The notes under the pieces are model-generated. The model saw nothing but the letters and a program-made list of their open reading frames with translations. It was not told where the DNA came from and searched no databases. This document shows positions 1 to 11,463 of a DNA stretch of 64,000 nt, one piece after another; the first letter of the stretch is position 1, and each line of letters begins with the position of its first letter. A program made the translations under genes and the position numbers. This DNA comes from Euprymna scolopes (taxonomy: Eukaryota; Mollusca; Cephalopoda; Sepiida; Sepiolidae). The stretch lies in assembly GCA_024364805.1 (NCBI GenBank), contig CM044497.1, positions 14,841,830 through 14,905,829 on the forward strand, written 5' to 3'.

Positions 1-35
<35 letters not shown>

Positions 36-37
36 AA
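1..37. repeat. (AG)n microsatellite
   Basis: Near-perfect AG dinucleotide run with one AAAG interruption, cut by the window edge. Confidence 0.95.
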
Positions 38-1904
38 ACGGAAGAAGGCTATTTTGTATTTTATATTTTCATTATTTCGTATTTATCTGTTTCCTAATTA
101 CTAGCGTGAATGAGAATTATTTTTATGCTTTTCCTTCTTTACATTAAAAAAAATATTGTAAGAAATGATATATAAAAAATAAAGAACTGGATATTGATTT
201 ATTCTTTATTTTACATAGACAAACATATTATTTTCAGACTGAGTAAACTTTACATGTACATGTTTTGTTTGCGATCGAAATTGAGGTGTTTGAGTAAACG
301 CGTCCCTTTCAAATACCAGAAAAATAATTGTTGTGCTGAACATATAATTGATTCAGGGGGTTCGTTCTAGTTATCATTGATTCATGTATTCGCTCAGAAT
401 AAAAAAATAATAGATTTTAAATGTAAAAATTGTTTATGATATCAAATCATTTAAAATTACCTAGATGTGGTTGCCACTGATAATTGGGGGAAATCTACAT
501 CCTGGCATATCTACTATATAAATGCTGCATGGTACAAACATGACATTCAACGCATACAAAGAAATATGGAAGCTATTCCTTATAAGCCGGAAAATAATTG
601 CGATGTTGGGGATTTATATTTGGCACAATATATAATCTCAATGGCGTTATTATTTTGTTTTGCATTGATAGACAAGCGATAATATGATGCATGCAAATTT
701 ATTAACGTCTCGGAATATTTCAGAACGTTCTGTCTTATTTTTTAGATTCATTAAAATAAATACAGTTTTAACAAAACAATATCGACAATAGAGAATGTTA
801 AACACGTTTCAGACGTACAGTACTTAAATAGGCCACCTGGGTAATATACTAAATATCCTTCATCTATACTAGCGTATCGCTAATGTAGATTGATTTACAA
901 GAAGTCATGTAAGTTGCAAAATAAACTTATTCTAAGGATGAGTAGCACGCCAGGAGACATACACTAAACTAATTCTCATACGTAACACGCAGGGGGATAT
1001 CTGGAGACACGCTATATGTGACTGCGTTTATTTTATGAACAAAGATGGTTAGAGAATACGATAAAAAAAAAACGTTACTACGTCATTTGTGACATTGTGG
1101 ATACCATCAACACGGGATGTGACAATAACCTCCTTCTCAGTTGACGTTAAATAGATGTCCGATTGCAAAATCGTAAGAAACAGTCAAATTTATTTTCCCA
1201 AATAGTACACACAGCTAATAAAAGATAGTTGTTTATAAAGCTGCATTGTTTGTGTCAGTTTCTTACCGACAATATGTGTGTGACGTCATTTGATAAGGTC
1301 AAGTGTGGATCGGCTGACAGTGAATAAGAACTTGTCTGTAAAGTAACTTTCTCTAATGGTTTTGGTCAAAATATGAACTAATCTCTTCCCCGCCTTAAAT
1401 ACAAAAGATGTTTGACTTGTCTTCTAATAGGTCAACTAGTCTGAGAGTATGGTTACTCAGAAATAACCCCCCCCCTTCGTGCATCCTAATTGTAATAGTC
1501 TTGCCACTGAAAAGCAAATATATGGTTGGTGAGGTATAAGAAGATTAAATGCATTTTATTTTAACTTGTTGTATTTTAGATTAAAAACATTGTTTGACTG
1601 CAAATAAATAATGAAATCAACCAGTAAGTGATGATGATATCAATTATGAAAAAAAGGTTAACTATTTAAATTCAGTGAAGAATCTGTTCAGGAACTTGAA
1701 TAGAATATTGTGAGATTTGAAGAACAAAGTCGTTAGATAATTAAGCAATACACAAAAACAATTAAATAGATACAAATTCGGGAATCTGAAAATGTTATAG
1801 CAATATAAACGTTATATTGTGACTGGTTAGGGAGGACACATTTCCATAAGGATTCACACTAATAAGGAGAACGGTTCAAAGCTTCAATGTATATTTTTTT
1901 ACTT
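38..1904. other. Unassigned AT-rich DNA
   Basis: I see no gene or recognisable element here. A 71-codon open frame at 467-682 has no family resemblance and no supporting context. There is a short C run near 1,467. Confidence 0.5.
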
Positions 1905-2769
1905 GGGAGTCGGCACTTATCAAGGGCCAGAATCCAGCCTAGGATAAGGTTTAATGACTTTAAAGTGGCAATATAGTAATAGTTAATGTAAATTGGGTAG
2001 AATTTGATTATTTATGGGGACGGCTCAACAAGAACTTGTTTACATTAGATTTGAAGGCTACCATGTTGTATCCAACCGGGAAGCAAGCCAGCAGAACAGT
2101 GTTCCACAGGCGGGAAGTTCTGGGAAAGAGGCTTTGTTCATGGAATCTGCGTTTAGATTTAGACACAAAAAGAGAGTGAGGGAAATCATATATAGTTATT
2201 GAAGCTAGCCAAGTGTTCTTTTTGTGAAAGTTTGGCAAAGGAGGACACTACATTGAAGTTCAGACGAGCACTTGCGATGAAAATAACGATAAAACAGAGA
2301 CAGGCTCGCAACGACTCTTCTGTGAGAAAGAAGTTGCAGGGAAGAGAAAAGGGCATCATTCACTGGGTTTCAAACCCAATTTTGCAACTCCATCAATGCT
2401 GGTTAGGGAGCACTGACCTGCTCCTGCCACATTATAGGGCGTACCTGGTTCTTATTCAGATAGAGGATTTCATCCCGAAATGAGATATCTGCTGATAGAG
2501 GGTTTCATCCTGAAGTAAGATACCTGCTGAAGCGGTAGAGAGATCCAACCATTTTTCCAGCGATCTTGGCTACAGATTTGATGCATGTATTTCATTTAAG
2601 ATCAGGAGTGAAGGTCAGTATCAGAAGCATGTCAAATCACGAGAGCTATTCATTTTTCTTGGATCATGATGGAGGTCAGAACGATTATAATGAAAGAGGA
2701 GAAGCTTAGTTTTCGATGCATTATAATTAACCAGTCACCTTTTCCTCATTGCACAACGTTCTCAAGATC

Positions 2770-2809
<40 letters not shown>

Positions 2810-2890
2810 AGAGAGACAGAATCAGAAAGATCTTGGTTATTGTTGGCCTTTGAAGTGTTGCCATAGATTGTAGTGTCGTCTGCATAAATA
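1905..2890 (-). mobile_element. LINE 3' fragment (Jockey/CR1-like), copy 1
   Basis: This stretch aligns by eye, in the same orientation, with 24,234-25,170, the 3' part of the best LINE copy in the window. Shared landmarks are the 3' UTR word ACTTATCAAGG, the coding block around TGTTCATGGAATCT and the block around GGTAGTGTCGTC. It holds the end of the reverse transcriptase ORF plus the 3' UTR and is 5'-truncated near 2,890. A T-rich run just left of 1,905 is the A-rich tail read on the other strand. The reading frame is broken many times and a (GA)n tract has grown inside it, so the copy is old and inactive. Confidence 0.8.
2772..2817. repeat. (AG)n microsatellite inside a LINE fragment
   Basis: AG run followed by a G-rich imperfect part. 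It lies where the intact LINE copy reads AGATCAGAGGAGAGAGA, so it probably expanded from the LINE's own purine-rich sequence. Confidence 0.9.
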
Positions 2891-3652
2891 AAATAATAGT
2901 ATGAGAAAACATTGTAACATTAAATAAAGTTAATTCTTTTATATTTTCGAGTTTTAAACCAATCTACTAGGAAAATGCTTCTGAAAGTAATATGATGGCT
3001 AAATTGTTTTCTCTTTAATGTTATGCAACGTCCCTCCTCACAGCATAGAAAAGGATTAGCTGTGTTTCATTAGTCAGGCTTGAGATTGCATACCCTTGCT
3101 TCAATAAACACTACTTAGCGTACGGACATCCATTCAATGGCTACAAATTGTTTCTTGATTCATTAGTAGGCCAGTCTGTGAATGAGTGATGTGAACAGAG
3201 CTACGCATTTTGTGAAAATATTCAGGTGATAACTAATCAGCATCATGCCGACATAGCGATTCGCTACTTTCTGCGTTCTGTCCGATGTCGTTAAGAAGAC
3301 GTCTCTGTGTTGTCGGAAAGCGGAAAAACCCAGGGGTAATTTAATCGCGGAACAGATGAAAAATTCAGCAGCAGCAGCAGCAGCAGCAAAACAAATAAAC
3401 ACATGAACAATTAAAAAAAAAACGTAAAAAGAAAGAAAAGATAGTCATCATGAATATACAAGCATCGTTGTTTGTGTCGTCACTTTTCTAAACTATGTGT
3501 GACACGCTTTACCCAGAAAAAGGTCTATGCCACGTTTTTTTAACGTGATCAGTAAAATGACGTGTAAAAGAAAAAGATAGAAAGGGATTATTTATGTATT
3601 ATCTCAGTCTTTCTGCATTTAAAACTCTTCTTCTTTTTCGTTTTAGGTAATA
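2891..3652. other. Unassigned; contains (CAG)7
   Basis: No gene seen. A pure CAG/CTG tract of about seven units lies at 3,366-3,387. The minus-strand frame over it (3,163-3,402) gives a poly-alanine run and looks like a chance frame. Confidence 0.5.
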
Positions 3653-4174
3653 CTAGCGAGGGGTACTCGGCGTTGCCCGGGTGTTTGGAGGTGTGTGTTG
3701 AAACTCCGGGGGTGGGGCTTAAAAAAAAGTAAGTATGAGGATCGAACCCGAACCCTTGAGGCAAAGTTGTAAATTAAAGTGTGAAAAAAAAGTGCGACGT
3801 TAACGATTGCCCCACCGCGAGATGCTAACGGAAACACGTTTGAATTTATTTAATTACTTGGATTTGGCAGGTGCCCGTTTTAATGAGTTAATGAGGTCAA
3901 GTTTGACTGCGGGATTTTTATTTTTTCCCAAGATGTTATAGGAAAAAGACTAACCCACATGCGGCGAGCGACGAATGTCGAAATCGAGCAAATTAAATAG
4001 ACAGGCGAGCTTCGTTGTTAACTCTGAGATATTACGATTTATATGTGATATCAAAAGTTTGAAAAAGTTGTTAGGCGAGCGACCGCTTCTCTGAAAGAAG
4101 CCTTTTGTAGACATACAGAAAAAGCGAGCACACACATACAAACATGCATGCATTTTCGCTTTTACATTTATAGA
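3653..4174 (-). mobile_element. Non-autonomous Helitron-like element (copy B)
   Basis: Read on the minus strand the element starts A|TC-TATAAATGTAAAAGCG and ends with CCCGGGCAACGCC followed by CTAG|T, so it sits between A and T. A 5' TC, a 3' hairpin and CTRR at an AT target are the hallmarks of Helitrons. It is about 522 bp with no coding capacity. A CATA/CATGCA-rich stretch lies near its 5' end. It matches copies A, C and D at both ends. The class call rests on terminal structure only, since no Rep/helicase gene is present in the window. Confidence 0.7.
3739..3815 (-). other. tRNA-like module inside Helitron-like copy B
   Basis: On the minus strand an A-box-like TGGGGCAATCGTTAACG is followed about 55 bases later by a B-box-like GGGTTCGATCC. 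Order and spacing suit an RNA polymerase III type 2 promoter or tRNA fossil. It lies roughly 85 bases before the element's 3' end. A full cloverleaf was not evident. Confidence 0.5.
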
Positions 4175-4732
4175 TACCCTTCTATTTAGTAATAAACTAA
4201 TTTTAGTCAGACTTGATCTTCATGCTCTGCCACCCAATACACTGAGATCGAAATCAGACGTGTGTCAAAAAGGGATATTCCACCTTGTCATATATAGAGG
4301 TTTTGTATTGAACATCGTCTGTTATGTGCAATGCCCTGTAAAAATCAATCCCCGTGTCATAAGTTGCAAGTAGATCTTCTAACGTCTTCATCTTTCTATA
4401 AACAATTTTATTTAATTTTTTAATGAAATTTGATACTTAGTGTTAGTATTAATGCGGTTTGTATTTGTTGTTTTTACGGCATATCAACCCTTTTCAGGTT
4501 ATTTAATGCCGAATCCAGTGATTTTGAAGAAATCTTTTAATAGAAAATATTTTTTTTCAAGTCGGTTTCTATTTAACATATAGTTGGGACCTTAATATGT
4601 ACTACCACTCCGTGTCAGAGTGGACCTGGGAGCAATGGCAATTAAGGGGTGGCTCTACACTCCCCAAAGCCCGCAAGTCGAAACCTTACCATCGGATATA
4701 GTTTAAGGTCATATCCAGGATCATTAATGCGG
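4175..4732. other. Unassigned AT-rich DNA
   Basis: Nothing recognisable. A somewhat GC-richer patch at about 4,600-4,690 resembles no gene I know. Confidence 0.4.
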
Positions 4733-5860
4733 TCATAACACCAATGTGTCCATACAGAAATTTGAAGGAAAACCATCCTTGGACAAAGTATAACGAAACT
4801 ATTAAATTAAAATTAATTGAATATAGGTTCATCTAGATACGGGCAAAAATGGACGGACTAAGTTTTGAAAACCGATTTATCATAATTTTTTTTGTAAGTT
4901 TCCGACTACTTTTTGATTGTATTTGAAAGATTAAAGACTAAAGTTAATTTCCAAAAGGAAAAACATATTTGTACATGTGAAAAAAGTTATAAAAAATGTT
5001 TTCACTGCGAGCTAACAAATTCAGCTAAATTCCTAAGATATTGAATTGAATTAAAAAAAAACACCTTGTTTGTACAAAAAATAAATTAATTAGCCCAAAC
5101 CTCGAGTGATTCTGCTGTTCGCAAAACGCAACAAACGAAAGTTTTGTAAACACGGAATATACGGAAGCCCAAAATTTAAAATCTTATATATAAAAATTAT
5201 GCGAAACCTGTAATTAAAAAAAACTAAAAATATTTGTTGCTATTATAATTTTTTTGTGTGAAAATATTCAATAAATAATGCTTAATTCAATGATAATATC
5301 GGTAGTTCGAGAAATTCATTTTTCTTCGAGTGATATAGAATTAATTAATACAGACTTTAGGGGCTTTTATCGTAATGCTCATGTAAAAATTAAATATATT
5401 TTGAATTGTTATAATTTACGAAGTTTTATTCTCATAAAATAAATTCCTTTAATGTGTTTTATTAATGAAAACCATAACTTTAGTAATCGTATTTTTTGTT
5501 TAAACAAAATAATGCATTTCAACTAAGATTTAAATAAATATAATGCGTTCAATATATTCCGTGATCATTATTTGATAAATACTGAAAAATTCATTAAAAT
5601 CAATTTCCTGATTTTTTGTGAATTTTTAAGTAAAGGGAAGAGTCAAAATGTTTATACATTTTGAGCATCGGCATTTATTTTGGATGTATCAAGGTTCATC
5701 ACTATCATTTCCATTTAAAACTTGTCCTTTTTCTGATTGTAACGGTGTATTTGATTGGTTGAAGAGCAACCAATCAATAACACCTAACTAAATAATAGTT
5801 TTGACCAATTTTTACCCACTTTTAAATCATTCTATTCCAATAGATGATGTAGAGATACAA
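4733..5860. repeat. Dispersed repeat, copy 1 (split by an insert)
   Basis: The outer parts, 4,733-4,833 and 5,693-5,860, together match 6,463-6,690. Shared words include ACCAATGTGTCCATACAGAAA, the TTAAATTAAAATTAATTGAAT run and TAAATAATAGTTTTG. The family is unknown to me. The interruption is annotated separately. Confidence 0.7.
4834..5692. mobile_element. Non-autonomous DNA transposon with 8-bp target duplication
   Basis: GGTTCATC occurs at both borders (4,826-4,833 and 5,693-5,700), and the related copy at 6,463-6,690 has only one such site. The 859-bp insert starts TAGATACGGGCAAAAA and its far end, reverse-complemented, starts TTGATACATCCAAAA, giving imperfect terminal inverted repeats. 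An 8-bp duplication fits hAT-like or similar cut-and-paste elements. There is no ORF inside and the sequence is very AT-rich. The superfamily is uncertain. Confidence 0.6.
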
Positions 5861-6462
5861 ACAGCAATCGACGACAACAATAAATCAACAGAATGCGATT
5901 TTCGGAACTGAGAATTCCACATGTTTGTACAAACTCTTAAAGAAATAGATACAGAGAGTAGTAACCCTAGTGTTAGTCAGTGGCCTAAATGACTAAATGA
6001 TACTGTTTAAAAAGTGCTGAGAGAAGGCAATTAATTAACAAGATCTTATATGAGAAATTTAAAAAAAACCTGAATCTTAGGAATATTTTACTCATTCCAG
6101 TAACAGTTGCACGAAAAAGAATATAAAAAAATTACATGGCGTATATACTCAGTGAATCAAGTGCAAAAGAGATACAAACAATTGCATCTAAAGAAAAAGT
6201 TAGAATCATCTCGCTCAGAATCCCTGAAATAGTGGTCGTATGTTTGACATCCTCATTCAAACAAGTGAGAAAAATATAGAAAACATTACAAAACCGTTAG
6301 CAAGACGAATCCTAACCAATAAAAAGCTTCATCGATTGAACTATTGACTCAATAACTCGATCGATCAATAAGTTTATTGCAAAACAAGAAGCAAGGACAA
6401 TAGTAAGGAGATTGCCGACTAATCAAAATTTTTTGACACTTAACGAAAAGTGTCATAATAGC

Positions 6463-6690
6463 ACCAATGTGTCCATACAGAAAATTCAAAGAAAATCATT
6501 CTTGGACAAAATATAACCTATTAAATTAAAATTAATTGAATGTAGGTTTATCAGTATCATTTCCCTTAAAATCTGGCCCTTTTTCTGGCTGTAACCCTGA
6601 AGAGCCATCAATCGATAGCACTTTAGTAAATAATAGTTTTGGCCAATTTTCATCCTCTTTTAAATCTATCTGTTCTAATAGATGCAGCTA
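6463..6690. repeat. Dispersed repeat, copy 2
   Basis: Uninterrupted version of the repeat at 4,733-5,860, in the same orientation and about 1.7 kb away. It shows what the locus looked like before the 859-bp insert entered copy 1. Confidence 0.7.
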
Positions 6691-7818
6691 AAATAAACAA
6701 AACAAAACCAATTAATAATCGAGCAAGTATAAATTACTGTGCGATGGATGAGGTTAATGAGGTCAGTAAGAACAACATAAAGGCTAATCAAAGTATCAGA
6801 TTAGTGAATGAAAATAAAATTACACCGCCCCACAGACTCAGTGGTCATCGGCATTTTGTCCGGTGTCACGCTGGAATAATCCACTCTTCTCTTAATGCAT
6901 TTTACTTACATTTAATTCAAATTCTAATAAATTGATTCAAATCATGCAAGCATCATTATCGATTAAAAAAATCAATAATGTAAACTACGACAACTATATG
7001 TTATCAGAATTATTAACATCTCAAATGTCTTTGAAGTTGTAATTCGTATTTCAAAATTAACGATTTTATCTTTAATATTGACATTTTTATCGCTATTCGC
7101 ACAACAATTCGCATTCTTAATTAGTATTGATATTTTAATTAAGGTTATTATTTGCTCATTGTTTTCGAGAAATTCGATTCTATTACTCTGTTTATTTTCC
7201 CAGTTTTTGACAAAGACAACACGCCGTTCTAGTTTTTGAATATAATGTTTTAACGCGTTCAATATTGAGCATTTGTACAGCTGAATTTGCTGGAATATTT
7301 TTATCCTATTTGTCGACGAAAAAGAACAATAAGACTTGAAGTTTGCAAAAGCATCATTAGGCGCCGCGTCCTGTGAAGATTTTTCCCCAATGTCCATGGA
7401 GAAAACCTAAATAAAACAATCCCATTACAGTCTGATTGATTGTATCCATTGAAACGGTTTCAAGCGGATTTAATTTTATCGATTAATATGAAAAAAGTCA
7501 AAGAATAATAAAAAATAAATATGTCGATATAAATAAGTTGGATTTAAACCTAACGAAGAACATAACACCGGAGGAATAAAAGACTCATTCACCATGATTA
7601 ACGACGTTGAATTAATCCGCTTTTTTATTGATTTTTTTTTCGGATGGCAATTTCTTTTCGTAAAGTAAAAAATTGAATGAAATAGACATTTAAAGTGCTC
7701 CTATACAATAACACCGCTACAATAAACAGTTCCTTATCTATATAATAATATGTTATTGCATTTATCTTATTATCTTTTATCCACATTAAAAAATATGGAA
7801 TCGCCCGTCGTAATTAAT
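6691..7818. other. Unassigned; one 141-codon frame
   Basis: The longest frame, 6,972-7,397 on the minus strand, gives a 141-residue product rich in Ile, Lys, Asn and Ser. I recognise no domain, signal peptide or repeat in it. In DNA this AT-rich such a frame can arise by chance, so I do not call it a gene. Confidence 0.4.
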
Positions 7819-7929
7819 CAGTGAGTGGTAATTAATCCGTGAGTGTTAATTAATACGTGAGTGGTAATTAATCCTTAAGTGTTAATTAATACGTGAGTGG
7901 TAATTAATCCGTGAATGTTAATTAATACG
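7819..7929. repeat. Short tandem repeat, about 19/38-bp unit
   Basis: About six units of GTGAGTGGTAATTAATCC alternate with GTGAGTGTTAATTAATAC, so the higher-order period is about 38 bp. The array ends where TTAATTAATACGATGTC breaks the pattern. Confidence 0.9.
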
Positions 7930-8147
7930 ATGTCATTAAAGTACGGAATTCAGACATTTACTTTAAAAGAATTGCTCCATATCGGCAATAGGAGTAGAAT
8001 TTTAAATCAATACACTTTCAAAAAGTGGCATTCGTTTTATGGACTTGAAGAATATTTAACTGACAATTATCTTACAGTGAGAAAACAGAGAATATTTGTT
8101 ATTTTAAAAGAACTTAAATTGCAACAATCTATTAGTTATCTATTCAC

Positions 8148-8691
8148 TATTAGCAGTGGGGTTCGACGTTGTCCGGGATTGAATAATGATCAAACAAATA
8201 ATCCTATGAAAGAAGGAATAAGCGATTTTAATAAAAATTAACACTTTACACAACCTAACATCACAAGTGCGTTTGAGAAGTTTTATTACCACACAGGCCT
8301 AAAGGCCCGACGTATGAAATCAACAGTAGATTCTTTGATATGACAGGGGCGCATGCGAAATTAGTGCTTCTGTTAAGAGCCCAACTGAAGCAAGTTACTT
8401 GCCTTTGAACTTAAATTCGAGTTATTTTATATAAAAATAATTTTATAAAATCAAGAGTAGGTTCTCTACAGTTCAATGTAGACTAAAATGTATTATGGAC
8501 TAAGTCAATGCGGAAAGGCATGTGAAGCTTTCTCCCAGTGCACTGCGATGAGGCCCCAACTAGAGCAGGCAATAAATCAGTTAGATTGAAACATGGACGA
8601 TTTACAGATTTCGATGACAATAAAAATATGGGAGTGTGAAACATTTGTTGATCATCACTCAATCCCGGGCAACATACGGCCTCTCTGCTAG
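8148..8691. mobile_element. Helitron-like element with opposed 3' ends (family 2, copy H1)
   Basis: The right end on the plus strand reads AATCCCGGGCAACATACGG, then CTAG (8,688-8,691) followed by T, a Helitron-type 3' terminus. The left end on the minus strand reads AATCCCGGACAACGTCG and ends CTAATAG. The outer 50-60 bases at the two ends are therefore inverted copies of each other. The plus-strand body from about 8,250 matches 34,940-35,385. Either two copies inserted in opposite directions or this is one element with terminal inverted repeats. No transposase or helicase is present. Confidence 0.55.
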
Positions 8692-9570
8692 TTTTAGATA
8701 AATAAATAAAAAAACGTACTTGTTTTATTTATTTGAAGAATAGTAAGCTGGCAATGAAAATAATTTTTACGGTTGAAAATAATTAACAATAAATAATACA
8801 GGTTGATGTAAAAAGTACCTTGGAATTTCCACAAGATAGTGTTCGTATGAAAACAATTTATTTAAATTTTATTGGCCAATTCTATCATAAAAAAAATATA
8901 TGTCCTTATTACTACAGATTTATTGTCGATAACCGATGATTTCGTCATATAGTCATCTTCCATAATTGATAAAACTATGTATCCCAAGCCAAAAAGGTTA
9001 TTTTCATTATAGTTAAAATCCTTTCATTGTCACACATAGATCTTTGCAAAATATAATCAAATGCACCAAATTTATTTTGGTAACTTAATTAGTTATTAAA
9101 CTTTAAAGTTCATTTGCAATTTGAAAACTTGCCATCTCCTGTGCTGTCGTTCAATTTCCCGGTGTATTTTAGTTATACCCTATGAAATCTGGCTCATGAA
9201 CTAATAACATAAGAAGCGGTAAATTTTCTATTTTCAGAAACTACAACTGGAAAGATTTTTAGGATTCTTACTGTCCCTCTTAATGCAAAGGTTTACGTCT
9301 CTCTTACACTTGGTTCCATGGGTATATTCGCGAGGTAATTTTGGATTTTTTTTCATGGGTCTGACTTCACCTATAATTATAGGAACGAGAAAGATGTTCC
9401 AGTTTCTTTTCATGTCATATCTAAGAACTTAGTATTTAGTTTTTTCCATCTCACAATTCCGTTTTATCCGAAATTACTAGGGAAACTGACTAAGGTTATT
9501 ATTATCTGTGTCTGTTTTATTTTGTTGTGAAGAAAATTGTGAAATTCTCACTCCCGGAAGTCACATGCCG
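8692..9570. other. Unassigned AT-rich DNA
   Basis: No gene or repeat recognised between the Helitron-like element and the snRNA retrocopy. Confidence 0.4.
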
Positions 9571-9587
9571 TTTGCTTTATTGTTGTA

Positions 9588-9763
9588 CCTATTTACAATG
9601 CCTCCCAACGGGACAGAGTTAGATACCAGGGTCGTTTTTTAATATGGAGAAAAGGTACAAAAATAAAAATTGTCTCAGTCTCTACTGAAAGAGAACGAGA
9701 AATGGAAGTGCCGCATCTGAAGGATAGATGCTACACTTTGATCTTGGCCAAAAGACCAAGTAA
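9588..9763 (-). pseudogene. U2-like snRNA retrocopy, copy 1
   Basis: The minus strand begins with a hairpin, CTTGGTCTTTTGGCCAAG, then ATCAAAGTGTAGCATCT. This matches the U2 snRNA 5' stem-loop I and branch-site recognition region (canonical TCTCGGCCTTTTGGC, GTGTAGTATCTGTTCTT). Further on there is an Sm-like GACAATTTTT and a 3' block with ACGACCCTGGTATC, close to the U2 stem IV strand CGACCTGGTATTG. The middle does not match vertebrate U2 as I remember it. The copy is flanked by a perfect 17-bp duplication, TTTGCTTTATTGTTGTA, at 9,571-9,587 and 9,764-9,780. That shows LINE-type retroposition, and there is no poly(A) tail. Confidence 0.7.
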
Positions 9764-9871
9764 TTTGCTTTATTGTTGTAGCCAATTCTGTTTGTATGCA
9801 CGCCTCACCTATTAGGAGAGAATATTTGAAAAGTAAACGTCCAAATAAGTCAAAGCTAAAAATACTAGACA

Positions 9872-9985
9872 GCTCTTGATTGGCTACTGTTCAATCAAAA
9901 TGCAAAAGGATTCAATTTTAAAGGGAAATGACACTGATAAATTCATATTCATTTTATTTTAATGTAATAGTTTCATTATATTTTT
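9872..9985 (-). repeat. Dispersed repeat, copy 3 (inverted)
   Basis: Reverse complement of part of 6,463-6,690. The shared block runs from the GATTGGCT-like part through AAAGGGAAATGACACTGATAA to the TTTTAATGTAATAG part. Confidence 0.55.
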
Positions 9986-10589
9986 TATGTATTTTTGAAA
10001 ACATATTTCAAACAATTGAAAATCCTTAAAAATATAATGTTATCTTGTAATAAATAAATTTAATTAAAGCAATAATTATAAGACCAGCCGAGCATAAACA
10101 TTGGGCAAAATGCCATTATCTTTCGAAAACACGTACAAAAATGAAATAGAAACGTAGATTTAAGAAATCAAAATGAATATTTGAGGATTTAATTTCATAT
10201 TTATTTTTCATAGTAATTATTTTAACTTCTTGTATTTTAGATGAAAAAAATGATACACACACATACGTGAAGTTGTCTGATGATTTTTATTATAATAGAG
10301 ATTAAATTATTCGTTACGATTTCACGATTAATATGCGTGGAATATTGGCAAGATTCCGCTAGAAAAAATGTATTAGAAACAAAAAACAAGTACATGTGAA
10401 GATGAAAAAGACTGCAAGATCGTGAGGAGATTCGCAGAAATCGAAAGATCAAATACTTTTTCCTGCGGCCAATCGATATCGGGACAATCATTTTGATTTT
10501 GCAGGGCGGGACTCATCTATCATGGGAAACACATGACAGATTAACTGGATGAACTCCCAGCCATAGTTTTACGAGGGAGAGCGAGAGCC
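9986..10589. other. Unassigned AT-rich DNA
   Basis: Nothing recognised. The minus-strand frame at 10,237-10,491 is hydrophobic but has no family resemblance. Confidence 0.4.
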
Positions 10590-10639
10590 TCTCTTTCTCT
10601 CTCTCTCTCGCTCTCTCTCTCTCTCTCACGCACACGTCT

Positions 10640-10680
<41 letters not shown>
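10590..10680. repeat. (CT)n then (TA)n microsatellite
   Basis: CT run to about 10,627, a short CACGCACACG bridge, then a TA run from about 10,641. Such compound CT/TA arrays recur at 11,026 and 32,682. Confidence 0.95.
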
Positions 10681-10682
<2 letters not shown>

Positions 10683-11019
10683 AAATATATAGTTTTATTT
10701 CCTTTTCTTTTTTCATTGTCGCATTAGAAACTTCTGCCTAATTTTGTACGTTTTTTTAATCAAATTTTATATTATTGAAATCAGAAGAGAAATGCCGTTT
10801 GTTTACAAACACATACGAGATATATTTTAATAGATTGTTTATGGATATTCAATAAATTAAGCTATATATTTCTCAATATATCTATCATACTTCACAAAGT
10901 AAAACCTGAAGAATTGATAAATAGAACAATGAGTGGCAGCTATCTGCGTTTTTGTTATTTATTTATTACAACATAATTATATGTGGACAAGTATTATTAA
11001 AATGTAATATACATATATA

Positions 11020-11025
<6 letters not shown>

Positions 11026-11092
<67 letters not shown>
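11026..11092. repeat. (TC)n then (TA)n microsatellite
   Basis: Compound array directly abutting the 3' end of the minus-strand zinc-finger ORF, whose frame runs on into it as Ile-Tyr and Arg-Glu repeats. Confidence 0.95.
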
Positions 11093-11096
<4 letters not shown>

Positions 11097-11461
11097 TGCT
11101 GCATCGTTCCAGCTGATCGCCGTCACATTGAGTTCTCCCAGTCTCGTCGTGTTCATGCCATCTCAAATGACTCTGCGCTCCCGCCGCAGATTTGCAGATC
11201 TTGAAGCAGATGTGACATACAAATTGAGCAATTTCCACTGAGTTGACTTTCTGTGGAGGTTCAAGGGTATTCTTATGAACACTCACATGTTTTCTCAAAC
11301 CAACAGTATACTTGCAAACTTTGCTGCATGTTAAACAGATCGTTTGGTTCGGACTAATAGGTGCGAAGTTGACTTGATCAGTATTTTTGTGCGACTTAAG
11401 TAGCCAGCTTTTGACAAAAGCAATCGTTCACAAGTGTCACATTTCCAGCTCTGTGTGTCAT
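11093..11461 (-). pseudogene. C2H2 zinc-finger ORF fragment
   Basis: The minus-strand translation shows a degenerate finger (CDTCERLLLSKAGY, lacking a clear second His) and two canonical C-X2-C-X12-H-X3-H fingers: one starting CLTC and ending HVSVH, one starting CHIC and ending HLRWH. Linkers are basic and polar. The frame slips once near 11,400, where the first finger's frame and that of the next two differ by one base, so a one-base loss is likely. Upstream it is cut by the assembly gap, and downstream it dissolves into a TA/GA microsatellite. Repeated CxxC/HxxxH modules at the end of a long ORF are common in molluscan LINE proteins as well as in host transcription factors. I favour a mobile-element-derived tail but cannot exclude a host zinc-finger exon. 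Confidence 0.5.
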
Positions 11462-11463
11462 GG

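Noticed and set aside
3163-3402. Poly-alanine protein
   Set aside because: The alanine run is a (CAG)n microsatellite read on the other strand.
6972-7397. A 141-codon gene on the minus strand
   Set aside because: Ile/Lys/Asn-rich composition as expected of chance frames in AT-rich DNA, with no domain or context.
7819-7929. CRISPR-like or operator array
   Set aside because: A simple 19/38-bp tandem with no spacers.
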